Below are positions 40,739-49,083 of a stretch of 64,000 bases of DNA, one piece after another. Position 1 is the first letter of the stretch; every line of letters starts with the position of its first letter. Under the pieces are notes generated by a model that was not told the DNA's origin, did no database searches, and was given only the letters and a program-made list of their open reading frames with translations. Origin of the DNA: Streptomyces seoulensis (GTDB lineage Bacteria; Actinomycetota; Actinomycetes; Streptomycetales; Streptomycetaceae); contig NZ_AP025667.1 in NCBI RefSeq assembly GCF_022846655.1, positions 4,749,001 through 4,813,000 of the forward strand. The letters are read 5' to 3'. The translations under genes and the position numbers were made by a program.

Positions 40739-42534
40739 GCGCCCACCACCACGTCCAGTCCCCCGCCACCAGGCCGGACGACGACGCCGACCTCGCGCGC
40801 TGGGACGACGACGGCGCCCCGCCCGCGCAACCCCGTTCCTCCCCGGCCGCGTGGCTGCGCGTGGGAGCCGAACTCGGCGACCGGCTGGTCGACCTCTCCG
40901 GCCGCCAGGACCTCCTCGTCACCTGCCGCCCCGGCACCCGCAGCGGCGCACCGGCCGCGTTCTTCCCCACGCTGGGCGAGGTCGAGTTCGACGCCGCCCT
41001 GTTCGCCCCGCTGAAGCCCCACGAGATCCATCCGCGGATCGTGGGCGACGAGGAGCGGTATCCCGCCGCCTGGGGAGTGTTCGTCCACGAGGCCGCGCAC
41101 GCGGCCCACTCCGTCTGGACACAGCCTGCCGGAGCGGACCCCCGTGTCGTCGAGGCCGCGCTCCTGCTGGAGGAGAGCCGTGTCGAAGGCGCACATCTGA
41201 TCACGCGGCCCACGGACCGCACGTACCTGCGCACCAGTGCCCGGACCCTGGTCATGCCCGACATCGCCCGCCCCACCTTTCAGGGCATCGAGCACGCCGC
41301 CGGCGTGGCGGCCCTGGTCCTCGGCCGCCGTGACGTCGGCATCCTGGACGCCGGCGAGACCCGGGCCGTCGCCGATCTGTGCGAGAAGGTGCTGGGCGCA
41401 CCCCTGCTGGACGCCCTCACCCGCATCTGGACCGCGGCCCACCAGTGCGCCGACCACGACGCCACGACCATGCTCGCGCACGGTCGAGAATGGTGCGACG
41501 CTCTGGACGCGGCGGCCCCCGCCCTGCCCGTGCCGGAGAACCTCACCGATCTGCTGTCCGGCGCCGTGGGGGTCGTCATGGACAGCGCGGCAGCCTCCGA
41601 CGCCGCCGACCTCGCGGCGCAGGCCGCGGCGACCAACGCCGTGGCCTCGCGGTCCAAGGCGCAGGCGCAGGACCGCGCCGAGCGGGCCGGCCAGCGACGC
41701 AAAGCCGCCGCCACCGCCAAGTCGGTCTTCAACACCCGTGGCACCACCGTCAACCCCGACGGCACACCGGCGCCCTACGGCAACCCGGTCACCGGCACCC
41801 GTAGGCCCACCGCCGCCGAGAAGAGCGCCGCCGCGCGCCTGAGCCGCGCCCTGCGTGCCGCCGCCTACCGCGAGCGGACCGAGGAGCGGACCACCAGCCC
41901 CACCCCGCCCGGCCGCCTCAACATGGGCCGTGCCCTCGCGCGCGATGCCCAGCGCGCCGCCGGATCGATACCGACTGCAGAGCCGTTCACCCAGACCCGC
42001 CGCCGCAACTCCCCCACCCCACCGCTGCGTGTGGGTATCGCCGTCGACGTCTCCGGGTCCATGCGTGCCGCTTGCGCGCCCGTCGCGTCCGCTGCCTGGA
42101 TCGTGGCACGCGCAGCAGCCCTGACCGACCCCGACTCCCTCACCGCCACCATCGCCTACGACAGGCACCTGACCGCGCTGACCCGACCCACCCACCGAGC
42201 ACCAGAGCGCGTGACGACGTTCAATGCCAACGGCGGCCACCACAACCTCGGCGACGCCATCGACGCACTCGACCACGGCCTCGAACTCAGCCGGCCCCGC
42301 ACCGGCCGCCTCCTCGTGATCGTCACCGACGCCCACTACGGCAGCGACGAGACCGCTCAAGCCGTCACCCGCGTCAAGCAGCTCACGAGCGCCGGCTGCG
42401 CCGTACTCCAGCTCACCCTCACCGCGAAGTCCCTGCACTTGCCGGGGACCACCTTGCTGCACCTGCCCCAGCCCTCCAGCGCTCCCGCCGCCATCGCCAA
42501 GGCGGCCACAGACGCCATCCGCAGGACACGCTGA
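40735..42534 (+). CDS. VWA-domain protein with HExxH metallopeptidase-like motif
   Basis: A 599-residue protein. Residues 105-125 carry VFVHEAAHAAHS, a zinc-peptidase HEAAH motif in the first domain. The middle is helical and basic. The C-terminal 160 residues form a von Willebrand A domain with MIDAS motif DVSGSM at about 439-444, then TFNANGGHHNLGDAIDAL and VIVTDAHYGSDE. Such CobT/NorD-like proteins function with MoxR ATPases; the added HExxH domain suggests an activatable protease. Coupled to the MoxR gene. Confidence 0.85.
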   Translation: MSAHHHVQSPATRPDDDADLARWDDDGAPPAQPRSSPAAWLRVGAELGDRLVDLSGRQDLLVTCRPGTRSGAPAAFFPTLGEVEFDAALFAPLKPHEIHPRIVGDEERYPAAWGVFVHEAAHAAHSVWTQPAGADPRVVEAALLLEESRVEGAHLITRPTDRTYLRTSARTLVMPDIARPTFQGIEHAAGVAALVLGRRDVGILDAGETRAVADLCEKVLGAPLLDALTRIWTAAHQCADHDATTMLAHGREWCDALDAAAPALPVPENLTDLLSGAVGVVMDSAAASDAADLAAQAAATNAVASRSKAQAQDRAERAGQRRKAAATAKSVFNTRGTTVNPDGTPAPYGNPVTGTRRPTAAEKSAAARLSRALRAAAYRERTEERTTSPTPPGRLNMGRALARDAQRAAGSIPTAEPFTQTRRRNSPTPPLRVGIAVDVSGSMRAACAPVASAAWIVARAAALTDPDSLTATIAYDRHLTALTRPTHRAPERVTTFNANGGHHNLGDAIDALDHGLELSRPRTGRLLVIVTDAHYGSDETAQAVTRVKQLTSAGCAVLQLTLTAKSLHLPGTTLLHLPQPSSAPAAIAKAATDAIRRTR

Positions 42535-42609
42535 GACGACGCAGAAGGCGGCAGCGTCACCGAGACCACCGCCAAGCGCTCCAGACCACCTCCGTCCGCC
42601 GCATGACTC

Positions 42610-43236
42610 GTGCATCTGACGCACGCCCCCCGCAGCAACGACGCAGGCCACCACCCCAACCGCCAACGAAAGCCACTCGATTTGAAGCCCCAGACCAGCA
42701 GTCCGACCTCGAACGCAACGCCCATCAAACGGAATTCACCGGGGGTCCCTAAGCAGTGGACCATCCAGCACACCTGCGGCCACGAGGTCGTCCGAGACCT
42801 GTCCGACAGGCCCGCCGACCGGCGGGCAGGCTTCGCCCGCTGGCTCGCCGACCGCGACTGCACCGACTGCTGGAAGGCAGCGCGCGACACCGACACGGGG
42901 TCCAAGAAGGACTGGCTCGCCGCCAAGCGGGCCGAAGAACAGCAGGCCGCCGTGGCATGGGCGGAGAAGTTCGACATGCCGCCGCTGGAGGGACCGGAGA
43001 AGGCCCTGGACTGGGGAGAGCGATCCCGACACCAGCTGGTGACCGCCGCGCACACCGCGCTCGTCCTGGAGGGCACCTGGGACGAGACAGACTGGACGGT
43101 CCTGGAAGAGAAGGCCCGTGCAGTCACACGAGCCGGATGGTGGATAGACCAGCGCGACGCCGAAGGGGCCGACCTGGTCGAACTCCTTGAGGCTGCGGGG
43201 GAGAAGGACCGCGGGACGGAAAACCCCTTCCGCTGA
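42610..43236 (+). CDS. Hypothetical protein with cysteine/histidine cluster
   Basis: A 208-residue protein. The conserved-looking portion begins at QWTIQHTCGHEVVRDL with CxxC further on (DRDCTDCWKAARD), a possible zinc-binding H-x-C-G-H...C-x2-C knot. The rest is helical and acidic (WAEKFDMPPLEGPEKALDWG). GTG 42610 has a poor ribosome-binding site; TTG 42679 or a start near 42751 are alternatives. Function unknown. It ends 121 nt before a candidate operator. Confidence 0.5.
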   Translation: MHLTHAPRSNDAGHHPNRQRKPLDLKPQTSSPTSNATPIKRNSPGVPKQWTIQHTCGHEVVRDLSDRPADRRAGFARWLADRDCTDCWKAARDTDTGSKKDWLAAKRAEEQQAAVAWAEKFDMPPLEGPEKALDWGERSRHQLVTAAHTALVLEGTWDETDWTVLEEKARAVTRAGWWIDQRDAEGADLVELLEAAGEKDRGTENPFR

Positions 43237-43356
43237 TCACTGGCCAGACGCTCCGGACCGTCACCAGGCCCGACCGATGTCGTCGCTTCCGGACTAAAGC
43301 CCGTCCGGTCGAACCTTTCGGACCAGCGGCTGCGCCAGGAACGTACGTGACGCTCG

Positions 43357-43373
43357 CCGGTTAGCCAAACCGG
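43357..43373. promoter_or_regulatory. Operator-like palindrome CCGGTT-N5-AACCGG (site 2)
   Basis: CCGGTTAGCCAAACCGG is the exact reverse complement of site 1 and has the same orientation relative to the gene that follows (43423). It starts 66 nt upstream of that gene in a 186-nt gap, so it probably marks a regulated promoter inside the long plus-strand block. Confidence 0.6.
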
Positions 43374-43422
43374 TAATCACACGGACCATTGATCCTCCCG
43401 CCGCCCCGTGGAAGGACCTTCG

Positions 43423-43860
43423 TTGCTCCACCGCTCCCAGCGCCCACCTCACCCTCCCCAGCTCGCCCCCAGCCCAGACCGGCTCACGCCCGGTCGCGAC
43501 ATCACCCACCAGCACTTCAAGGCTGGCGACCAAGTGATCGTCCTGAAGGGTGTGATGGCCGGTGAACTCTGGGGCGAGTCGATGAGCGTCGTGACGCCGT
43601 CCTGGCACACGCCGACGGACGAGGACGGCTGGCGCCTGCGGAACCCAACCGGCGGCCAGCAGACCTTCGTCACCGCGCACCCCCGCTACCTGATCCATCT
43701 CGGCACCGCCTGCCCCGACTGCCTTATCTACTTGCGCGCCATAGAGAGGTCCGTCCTCCCTGCGTTCGCCGCCCGCGAGGACCTGGTCGACTGCGGTTGG
43801 TACACCACGACCGACCTCGGCCAGATCGTCCACGTCGCCGACCGCGGAGCAGCACGGTGA
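43423..43860 (+). CDS. Hypothetical protein under candidate operator
   Basis: A 145-residue protein starting TTG 43423 after GGAAGGACC. Beta-rich: HFKAGDQVIVLKGVMAGELW, GESMSVVTPSWHTPTDEDGW, RLRNPTGGQQTFVTAHPRYL, then CPDCLIYLRAIERS. One CxxC pair. No family recognised. The first gene after the site-2 palindrome, so likely the first of a regulated sub-operon running to 45830. Confidence 0.6.
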   Translation: MLHRSQRPPHPPQLAPSPDRLTPGRDITHQHFKAGDQVIVLKGVMAGELWGESMSVVTPSWHTPTDEDGWRLRNPTGGQQTFVTAHPRYLIHLGTACPDCLIYLRAIERSVLPAFAAREDLVDCGWYTTTDLGQIVHVADRGAAR

Positions 43861-43934
43861 CGGTGGACACCGCGTCGTGATCCCGCACGCACACCCGCAC
43901 ACTGCCCGCCGATCACCGTAGGAGACACGTCTCT

Positions 43935-44630
43935 TTGTCCCTGGCCGACCGTTTCCTGACCATCCGTCGCGATCCGCACTCTGACGAGGTTCTCGCCCGC
44001 GGTGGGGATCCCGAGGCACACAGCGTCCTGCAGCGCGCGGGCTTTGTTTCCGTCGTTCGCGTCCACGAGACCTACCACCGCGCACCCACCGGCCTGAGCG
44101 ATGAAGAGGAACAGAAGCTGGCCACCGACGCCGTCGCGCGGCTTCGCTCCGCCGGGTACCACGTCGACTGCGACGATGACTTCGACACCGACTCCCTGCC
44201 AGCCAGTTACCCCACGCTGGGTTCTTCGGTCGCCCATCTCGGCGAACGGATCCGCGAGGCCACCACGACGGAGGAGGTGGCCGACGTCCTCACCGAGCTG
44301 ACTGCTAGCCACGACGGCGTCCTGACCGCCCTGGGCGACGTCCTCAGCGCAGTCGCCGACTTCCACGAGGGACTCGGTGATGCGGCCGATCCGTACACCG
44401 CCCGGCGGCTGCGCTACCTCGCCGACGAGCACCTCCGCGTCCTGCACAGCGACCTCGTCCACACCCGCAACCAGCTCGCTGACCGGCACGCCCCGCACCC
44501 CGGCCGCAGCGTCTGCACCGAAGAGGTTCCCGCCTCGGAACGCGAACGTTCCGCTGTGTGCGCCTACCTGCCCCCGCCGCGCACGCTTCCGGTCCCGCCG
44601 CCGCTGGTGGCCGCCGGGCCGCGCCGCTGA
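43935..44630 (+). CDS. Hypothetical protein with GF-YxL module
   Basis: A 231-residue protein. Start TTG 43935 after AGGAGA (9-nt spacer). It begins LADRFLTIRRDPHSDEVLAR, followed by the module VLQRAGFVSVVRVHETYHR and AVARLRSAGYHVDCDDDFDT, then a helical region (SSVAHLGERIREATTTEEVA, ALGDVLSAVADFHEGLGDAA). Same module as the genes at 36159, 37367, 39159, 44653, 45405 and 56209. Function unknown. Confidence 0.65.
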   Translation: MSLADRFLTIRRDPHSDEVLARGGDPEAHSVLQRAGFVSVVRVHETYHRAPTGLSDEEEQKLATDAVARLRSAGYHVDCDDDFDTDSLPASYPTLGSSVAHLGERIREATTTEEVADVLTELTASHDGVLTALGDVLSAVADFHEGLGDAADPYTARRLRYLADEHLRVLHSDLVHTRNQLADRHAPHPGRSVCTEEVPASERERSAVCAYLPPPRTLPVPPPLVAAGPRR

Positions 44631-44652
44631 TTCATCTCGCTCAAGGACCCTT

Positions 44653-45408
44653 TTGCACGATCACACCTCTGACCGTCTCGCCTCGTTCGCCGACGTCCTC
44701 GCCGGCGAACTCCCCGACACCTGGACCAGCTCCCATCTCCCTCCGGAAGCCAAGGACGACCTCGCCGACCTGGCCGAGCGCATCTGGGACCTGGACCTGG
44801 TCGCTGAGTCCCTCGCCGAGCACCCGCTGCGCCGGGCATCCGTCCTGAGCCGCCCGGACGGCGCCCAGCTCGTCGTCCTGGACCGGCATGACGTACGCGA
44901 CGGATTCCTCCTCGCCGCCGTCGCCCCCCGCGCACTGCCCGACGAGGCATACCGCTCCGTGGCCGAGCCCAACGGCGTCGCGCTGACCGATGACCCGTTC
45001 CTGAGCGCCGAGCAGGTCGCCGGAGACCTGCTTCCCCGGTACGACATCGCGCTCGCCCGAGCCCGGAACAACGCCCTGGACAGCATCCAGCCGTCCCAGC
45101 CGGACCGGGTCGTGCTGACCTGGCAGCAGGACGGCAGCGTCGCCGCCGCGTCCGTCGGCGACACCGCCGGCGCCGTCCTTGAGGCACACGGCTTCCTCCA
45201 GGACCCTCACAGCGGCATCTACCGCCTCAGCGGCGAAGACACCCGAGCGCAGGCCCAGACCCTGCGCCAGATCGGCCCGCAGTTCGACACGCTCGGCATC
45301 GTCACCGCACTCCAGCACCCCGCCGCAGGCACAGCGCCCACGTCCACCCCAGCGACCGTGCCTCCCGCTCCGGCCACCACCCGTGCGCCGGCCGCCAAGA
45401 CGCGATGA
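44653..45408 (+). CDS. Hypothetical protein with C-terminal GF-YxL module
   Basis: A 251-residue protein. TTG 44653 is preceded by AAGGACCC. N-terminal helices (DRLASFADVLAGELPDTWTS, DDLADLAERIWDLDLVAESL), a strand-rich centre (GAQLVVLDRHDVRDGFLLAA) and, at the C-terminus, VLEAHGFLQDPHSGIYRLS then QTLRQIGPQFDTLGIV, i.e. the module. Stop overlaps the next ATG. Function unknown. Confidence 0.65.
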   Translation: MHDHTSDRLASFADVLAGELPDTWTSSHLPPEAKDDLADLAERIWDLDLVAESLAEHPLRRASVLSRPDGAQLVVLDRHDVRDGFLLAAVAPRALPDEAYRSVAEPNGVALTDDPFLSAEQVAGDLLPRYDIALARARNNALDSIQPSQPDRVVLTWQQDGSVAAASVGDTAGAVLEAHGFLQDPHSGIYRLSGEDTRAQAQTLRQIGPQFDTLGIVTALQHPAAGTAPTSTPATVPPAPATTRAPAAKTR

Positions 45409-45830
45409 CACCCGAGCCCGACTTCTGGGTGCTGGAGTACGTCACCATCACCAAGGACCCCCGCACCGAACTCGTCGTCGCCATCGGCGGAACCGAGAAG
45501 GCGGCGGACATCCTCCAGCGCACCGGTGGATTCCTCTCCTGGGCCGGCCCCCGCGGGGACTATCACCGACTGCCACACGGCCTCCCCGCCGAGCAGCAGC
45601 GTCTGAAGGCCACCGCCGCCTCGCACGCCCTGCTCGCCGCAGGATTCAGCGTCCACCTCGATCCCGCCCTCCTCCTGGCCGGGTACGACGTCAACTGCGC
45701 CCCCGCAGTCTTTGACGAAGCCGCCTACCGGCAGGCCGTACGGGAGGTGCCCGCCAGCACGTCCCAGGCCGCCGCGAAGCACCCGGTACCGGCCGCGTCC
45801 TCGCGTCCCGTACCACGGCGCACTCCGTAA
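45405..45830 (+). CDS. Small GF-YxL module protein
   Basis: A 141-residue protein that is little more than the module: LVVAIGGTEKAADILQRTGG, FLSWAGPRGDYHRLPHGLPA, ASHALLAAGFSVHLDPALLL. ATG 45405 overlaps the preceding stop (ATGA). A strong terminator follows, so this is the end of a transcript. It defines the minimum unit of the family. Confidence 0.65.
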   Translation: MTPEPDFWVLEYVTITKDPRTELVVAIGGTEKAADILQRTGGFLSWAGPRGDYHRLPHGLPAEQQRLKATAASHALLAAGFSVHLDPALLLAGYDVNCAPAVFDEAAYRQAVREVPASTSQAAAKHPVPAASSRPVPRRTP

Positions 45831-45841
45831 GGCTCCCTTTC

Positions 45842-45872
45842 GGGCGGCCCCGGTACCCGGCTGGGGCCGCCC
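45842..45872 (+). terminator. Terminator after the module-gene run
   Basis: GGGCGGCCCC at 45842-45851 and its complement GGGGCCGCCC at 45863-45872 with an 11-nt loop, 12 nt after the stop. No T tract, but strong stem; it splits the long plus-strand block. Confidence 0.65.
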
Positions 45873-45906
45873 GCCCCGCGCACCGCTCAATCCACCGGAG
45901 AAACCC

Positions 45907-46140
45907 GTAGCGCCCCGCACGCCACCACCGATCAGCCAGCGACTCAAACCCCGCCTCGTCACTGCCCTGTTCCGTCGCTACCTGCGCGCCTGCATCCTCA
46001 CCGTCCCCGACCGCGCCTCGCCGCCGCCGGGGATCCACTCGGAAGCAAGAACCGCCTCAGCACAGCCCGCCGGCCACCACCCGCCTGAGAAGTCCTCTCG
46101 ATCCGGAGGAGCATGTCCCATCCCTCACCTGACCCGCTGA
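45907..46140 (+). CDS. Possible small protein with no canonical start
   Basis: After the terminator, CGGAGAAACCC leads into GTA GCG CCC and an open frame of 77 codons: APRTPPPISQRLKPRLVTAL, FRRYLRACILTVPDRASP, ending at 46140 with overlap of the next gene. Third-position GC is high, like real genes. No ATG, GTG or TTG is available. Could be a real gene with a rare start, a gene with a lost start, or chance. Function unknown. Confidence 0.25.
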   Translation, partial: VAPRTPPPISQRLKPRLVTALFRRYLRACILTVPDRASPPPGIHSEARTASAQPAGHHPPEKSSRSGGACPIPHLTR

Positions 46141-46496
46141 AGTTGGCCGACGAGATCACCCGCCAGCTCGGCCGACTCGCCGACCGGCTCTCCCAACTCC
46201 CCCCATCCCAGGCCACACAGGTCATCGCCCGTGTGCTGGACGCGGACAACGGCGTCTTCGGCGGCATCACCCATCTCATGATCACCGGCAGCCGGTTCGC
46301 CAAGGACCAGGCCGAACGCGGCGAGCTGCCGGCGGAGGTGTGGCTCGCGCTGGGCCGCGCCGCGAACATGCTCGACGACATGGTCTTCGACCTGGACGAA
46401 CACCAGGACACCCTGCGCCGTATCAGCACCCAGCCCACCACCATCGCGGCAACGCCGCCCGCACCCGTGCCGCTCGTCGTCCGGCGACGTCGGTGA
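46113..46496 (+). CDS. Small helical protein
   Basis: A 127-residue protein. Start ATG with GGAGGA directly upstream. Sequence LADEITRQLGRLADRLSQLP, ATQVIARVLDADNGVFGGIT, LALGRAANMLDDMVFDLDEH: several helices, acidic overall. The TGA overlaps the GTG of the DUF317 gene that follows. May be a dedicated partner of that DUF317 protein; a similar small gene precedes the next DUF317 as well. Confidence 0.65.
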   Translation: MSHPSPDPLKLADEITRQLGRLADRLSQLPPSQATQVIARVLDADNGVFGGITHLMITGSRFAKDQAERGELPAEVWLALGRAANMLDDMVFDLDEHQDTLRRISTQPTTIAATPPAPVPLVVRRRR

Positions 46497-47296
46497 AGAA
46501 GAAGCAGTGGCACGGCTGGGGGCCAGGCGACCCGGCCGAGCAGCACTACCTCGTCCATCCCCGGGCCCTGGCCGGCGGCGGCGACATCCGGCACGTCGGC
46601 GAGTTCCTGCGCGCCTCAGGCTGGCGAGACCACTCCAAAGAGGATGGTCCCCTGGCCATGATGAGCCCGGACCGCACCGTCCGCATCGCCTACGACCCCC
46701 ATGGCCGGCCTGGTGGATGGGCCATCAACGGCGCCGCCGACGGCTTGAACAACTCGTGGTCGGCGCATCTCGGACGCGAAACGCCCGTGGAGATCGTCGC
46801 CGGGCTGACCGATGCTCTCACCCTCCCCCGCTCCGCGCACGCGCCCAACGTCTGGGCGCCTCTGGAGGAGCAGCGCTGGCACGCACGGGTCGAGGGCGAG
46901 CACTACACCGCAGCCAGCCCGGATGGCACCGCCTGGATGCAGTACCGCCAGAGCCCCGATGGTTCGGCACGGTGGTGGAGCGGAGCGAAGGACAGCCGCG
47001 GCACCGCCTGGACCGCCACCTTCACACCCACCACCCCGATGCACCTGGTGCAAGCCTTCGCGGCCGCGTTGGCCAGCCCCGATCCCGTGATGCGCCCGCG
47101 CGGACATGTCCCGCTGAGCGCCGAGGTCCGCACCTGGTCGGTCTCCGTCACACCCTCCCAGCTCAGTGCCTGGCAGCAGGCCCGGATCACGGCCGCCCGC
47201 GCCGCCACCTGGGCCCGTAACAGCGCCCAAAGCGCCCGACCGCGCACCGCCGCCCGGCTCCGTACTGCCGCCGGCGCCGCCAAAACCCGCCGCTGA
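46493..47296 (+). CDS. DUF317-domain protein
   Basis: A 267-residue protein with two DUF317 repeats: VHPRALAGGGDIRHVGEFLR, MMSPDRTVRIAYDPHGRPGG, AHLGRETPVEIVAGLTDALT; then WTATFTPTTPMHLVQAFAAA in the second half. Basic Ala/Arg tail. Function of the family unknown. GTG start is coupled to the small helical gene upstream. Confidence 0.8.
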   Translation: MKKKQWHGWGPGDPAEQHYLVHPRALAGGGDIRHVGEFLRASGWRDHSKEDGPLAMMSPDRTVRIAYDPHGRPGGWAINGAADGLNNSWSAHLGRETPVEIVAGLTDALTLPRSAHAPNVWAPLEEQRWHARVEGEHYTAASPDGTAWMQYRQSPDGSARWWSGAKDSRGTAWTATFTPTTPMHLVQAFAAALASPDPVMRPRGHVPLSAEVRTWSVSVTPSQLSAWQQARITAARAATWARNSAQSARPRTAARLRTAAGAAKTRR

Positions 47297-47322
47297 CCAT
47301 CCGCCCCGTCCCTAGGAGCCCG

Positions 47323-47679
47323 ATGCCCGCCCTCACCCCTGCCGCGATCCGCACCGCGACCGAGACCCTGGCAGACCTCACCGACTACCTGCGCGAGAGC
47401 CCCGACCCCGTGGAGGCTCTTGCCCTCGTCGAACCGCTCCTCGACGAGTACACGGGCCTGCCCGTCCAGCTCGCCGACACCTTGCGTGCCCTCGCCCGCG
47501 CTCTCCAGGATCACCCGGATGCCCCGCGCACCGCCGCCGGCAACCGGCTCATCACCGAACTGCGCGTCGCCGCATGGGAGCAGGCCGACCAGCACGCCCT
47601 GCACTACGTGCTGGACGGACTGCGCAACCCGTACGGCAACGGCGCGGTGAAGGAGCAGGTGGACGACGGGTGCCGGTGA
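47323..47679 (+). CDS. Small helical protein
   Basis: A 118-residue protein: PAALTP-like start, then TETLADLTDYLRESPDPVEA, LVEPLLDEYTGLPVQLADTL, RALARALQDHPDAP, WEQADQHALHYVLDGLRNPY. ATG after AGGAGC. Its stop overlaps the GTG of the next DUF317 gene. Same small-helical-plus-DUF317 arrangement as at 46113. Function unknown. Confidence 0.65.
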   Translation: MPALTPAAIRTATETLADLTDYLRESPDPVEALALVEPLLDEYTGLPVQLADTLRALARALQDHPDAPRTAAGNRLITELRVAAWEQADQHALHYVLDGLRNPYGNGAVKEQVDDGCR

Positions 47680-48491
47680 ACAAACGGCAGCTCGCCGCGT
47701 TCACCGACAAGCACACCAGCCAGATCCCGTTCGATACCAGCCCCCGCCACCTCGCAGGCCCGGGGGATATCCGCCATGTCACCCACGGCCTGGCCGCCGC
47801 CGGATGGAACCTCGTCTCCGACCCCCTGAGCGCCGAAGTCGACCTGCGCAGCCCCGACGGCCGGCACCAGATGCAGTTCGACCCGCGGGGCGCCGCAGCC
47901 GCGTGGTGGCGGCTGGTGTCCGCGTCCACCGACACCGCCCCGAGCTGGTACGCCGAGTTCGGTGAACTCGTCCCCGCCGAGGTCCTCGCCGCCCTCACGG
48001 ACGCCCTCGTCGTTGCGCCGCCGGAGCAGCCGGATCCATGGCAGGCCGTGATCTCGGCAGGCTGGCATCGCGAGTCGGAGAGCGCCGCGCGCTCACCGGA
48101 CGCCTTGTGCCACGTCGAACTGCGCAGGCTCAACGAATTTCACGACCGGCCGTCCTGGCACATCGAGACCCGCGAGCTCGGCCACGGTCCGTTCCCCGGC
48201 CCGCGTATCTGGCACGCCTACTTCAACGAACACGTGCCCGCCGCCTTGGTCGGCTCCTTCCTCACCGCGATGGTCGACCGGGGCCCGCTCCAGCGGGGCA
48301 TGTACGAACGCACCGGCCATCACAGTGCCGCGCAGAAGCCCAGCTCTCTGCGCCCGCAGCAGGTGGTGGACGCCCACGCCGACCGCCTCTCGTCTCTCCG
48401 CGCGCACGCACGCTCCGTCTGTCGGCAGCAGGCGGAGCCCATGACGATCCCGGCGAAGCCCGGCTCCTCCCAGCCGGCTGCTCGCCGCTGA
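47676..48491 (+). CDS. DUF317-domain protein
   Basis: A 271-residue protein: DTSPRHLAGPGDIRHVTHGL, LRSPDGRHQMQFDPRGAAAA, WYAEFGELVPAEVLAALTDA; second repeat HYF: IWHAYFNEHVPAALVGSFLT. The family pattern is clear. GTG 47676 overlaps the stop of the small protein upstream. Its neighbour at 46493 is a close relative by layout, pointing to local gene duplication. Confidence 0.8.
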   Translation: MNKRQLAAFTDKHTSQIPFDTSPRHLAGPGDIRHVTHGLAAAGWNLVSDPLSAEVDLRSPDGRHQMQFDPRGAAAAWWRLVSASTDTAPSWYAEFGELVPAEVLAALTDALVVAPPEQPDPWQAVISAGWHRESESAARSPDALCHVELRRLNEFHDRPSWHIETRELGHGPFPGPRIWHAYFNEHVPAALVGSFLTAMVDRGPLQRGMYERTGHHSAAQKPSSLRPQQVVDAHADRLSSLRAHARSVCRQQAEPMTIPAKPGSSQPAARR

Positions 48492-48510
48492 CCGACAGGA
48501 CCCTTTCCTC

Positions 48511-49083
48511 ATCTCCACCGATCACCGCGCACACCGTGATTTCCTGCGCTACCTCGACCGCTACCTGAGCGACAGCAAGGAGATCCTCGACGCCTGGGAC
48601 GCCTACTCCGACGAGCACACCGGCCTGGACGGCTGGCCCTACGACGATCACGCTTACGGCCTGCGTGCCAGCCAGCGCGACGCCGACACCCTCACGGCGT
48701 TCGAGCCGCTGCGGTACGGCGCCCGCCATCTGCTGGCCACGGCCGAGGCTCAACTCACCCACCTGTCCGAAAGGGCCGTCCAGGGCCGCTGGGTCTACCA
48801 GTTGGGCGTTCTGAAGGCTGCCCTGGACCGGCTCGACGCACTGCACGAGCAGTGGCTGCTGGCCCGGGACGCCCTCCCCTCCACCGCCGTGCCCGGCACG
48901 CCGGAATTCGACGACGTCCTCGCGGAGCATCACGCCGAATGCTGGAGCTACCTCGACGACTGGGCCACTCACGGCAAGACGCTCCAGGAGATCAACGCCG
49001 CCGCCCGTGCGGCCCCCTCGCCCCTGGCGCCCGCACCGGCCCGCGCCTCGGCGAACGACCGGCGTAACGCGCTGCGGAAGTGA
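48511..49083 (+). CDS. Helical hypothetical protein with no canonical start
   Basis: A coding frame of 190 codons with clear codon bias: TDHRAHRDFLRYLDRYLSDS, YSDEHTGLDGWPYDDHAYGL, YGARHLLATAEAQLTHLSER, LDALHEQWLLARDALPSTAV. The first ATG/GTG/TTG in frame is TTG 48802, which would lose half of the protein, whereas ACAGGA at 48495-48500 points to CTC 48508 or ATC 48511. Given start is therefore provisional. The stop overlaps the GTG of the next DUF317 gene, again a helical-plus-DUF317 pair. Confidence 0.55.
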   Translation: MSTDHRAHRDFLRYLDRYLSDSKEILDAWDAYSDEHTGLDGWPYDDHAYGLRASQRDADTLTAFEPLRYGARHLLATAEAQLTHLSERAVQGRWVYQLGVLKAALDRLDALHEQWLLARDALPSTAVPGTPEFDDVLAEHHAECWSYLDDWATHGKTLQEINAAARAAPSPLAPAPARASANDRRNALRK

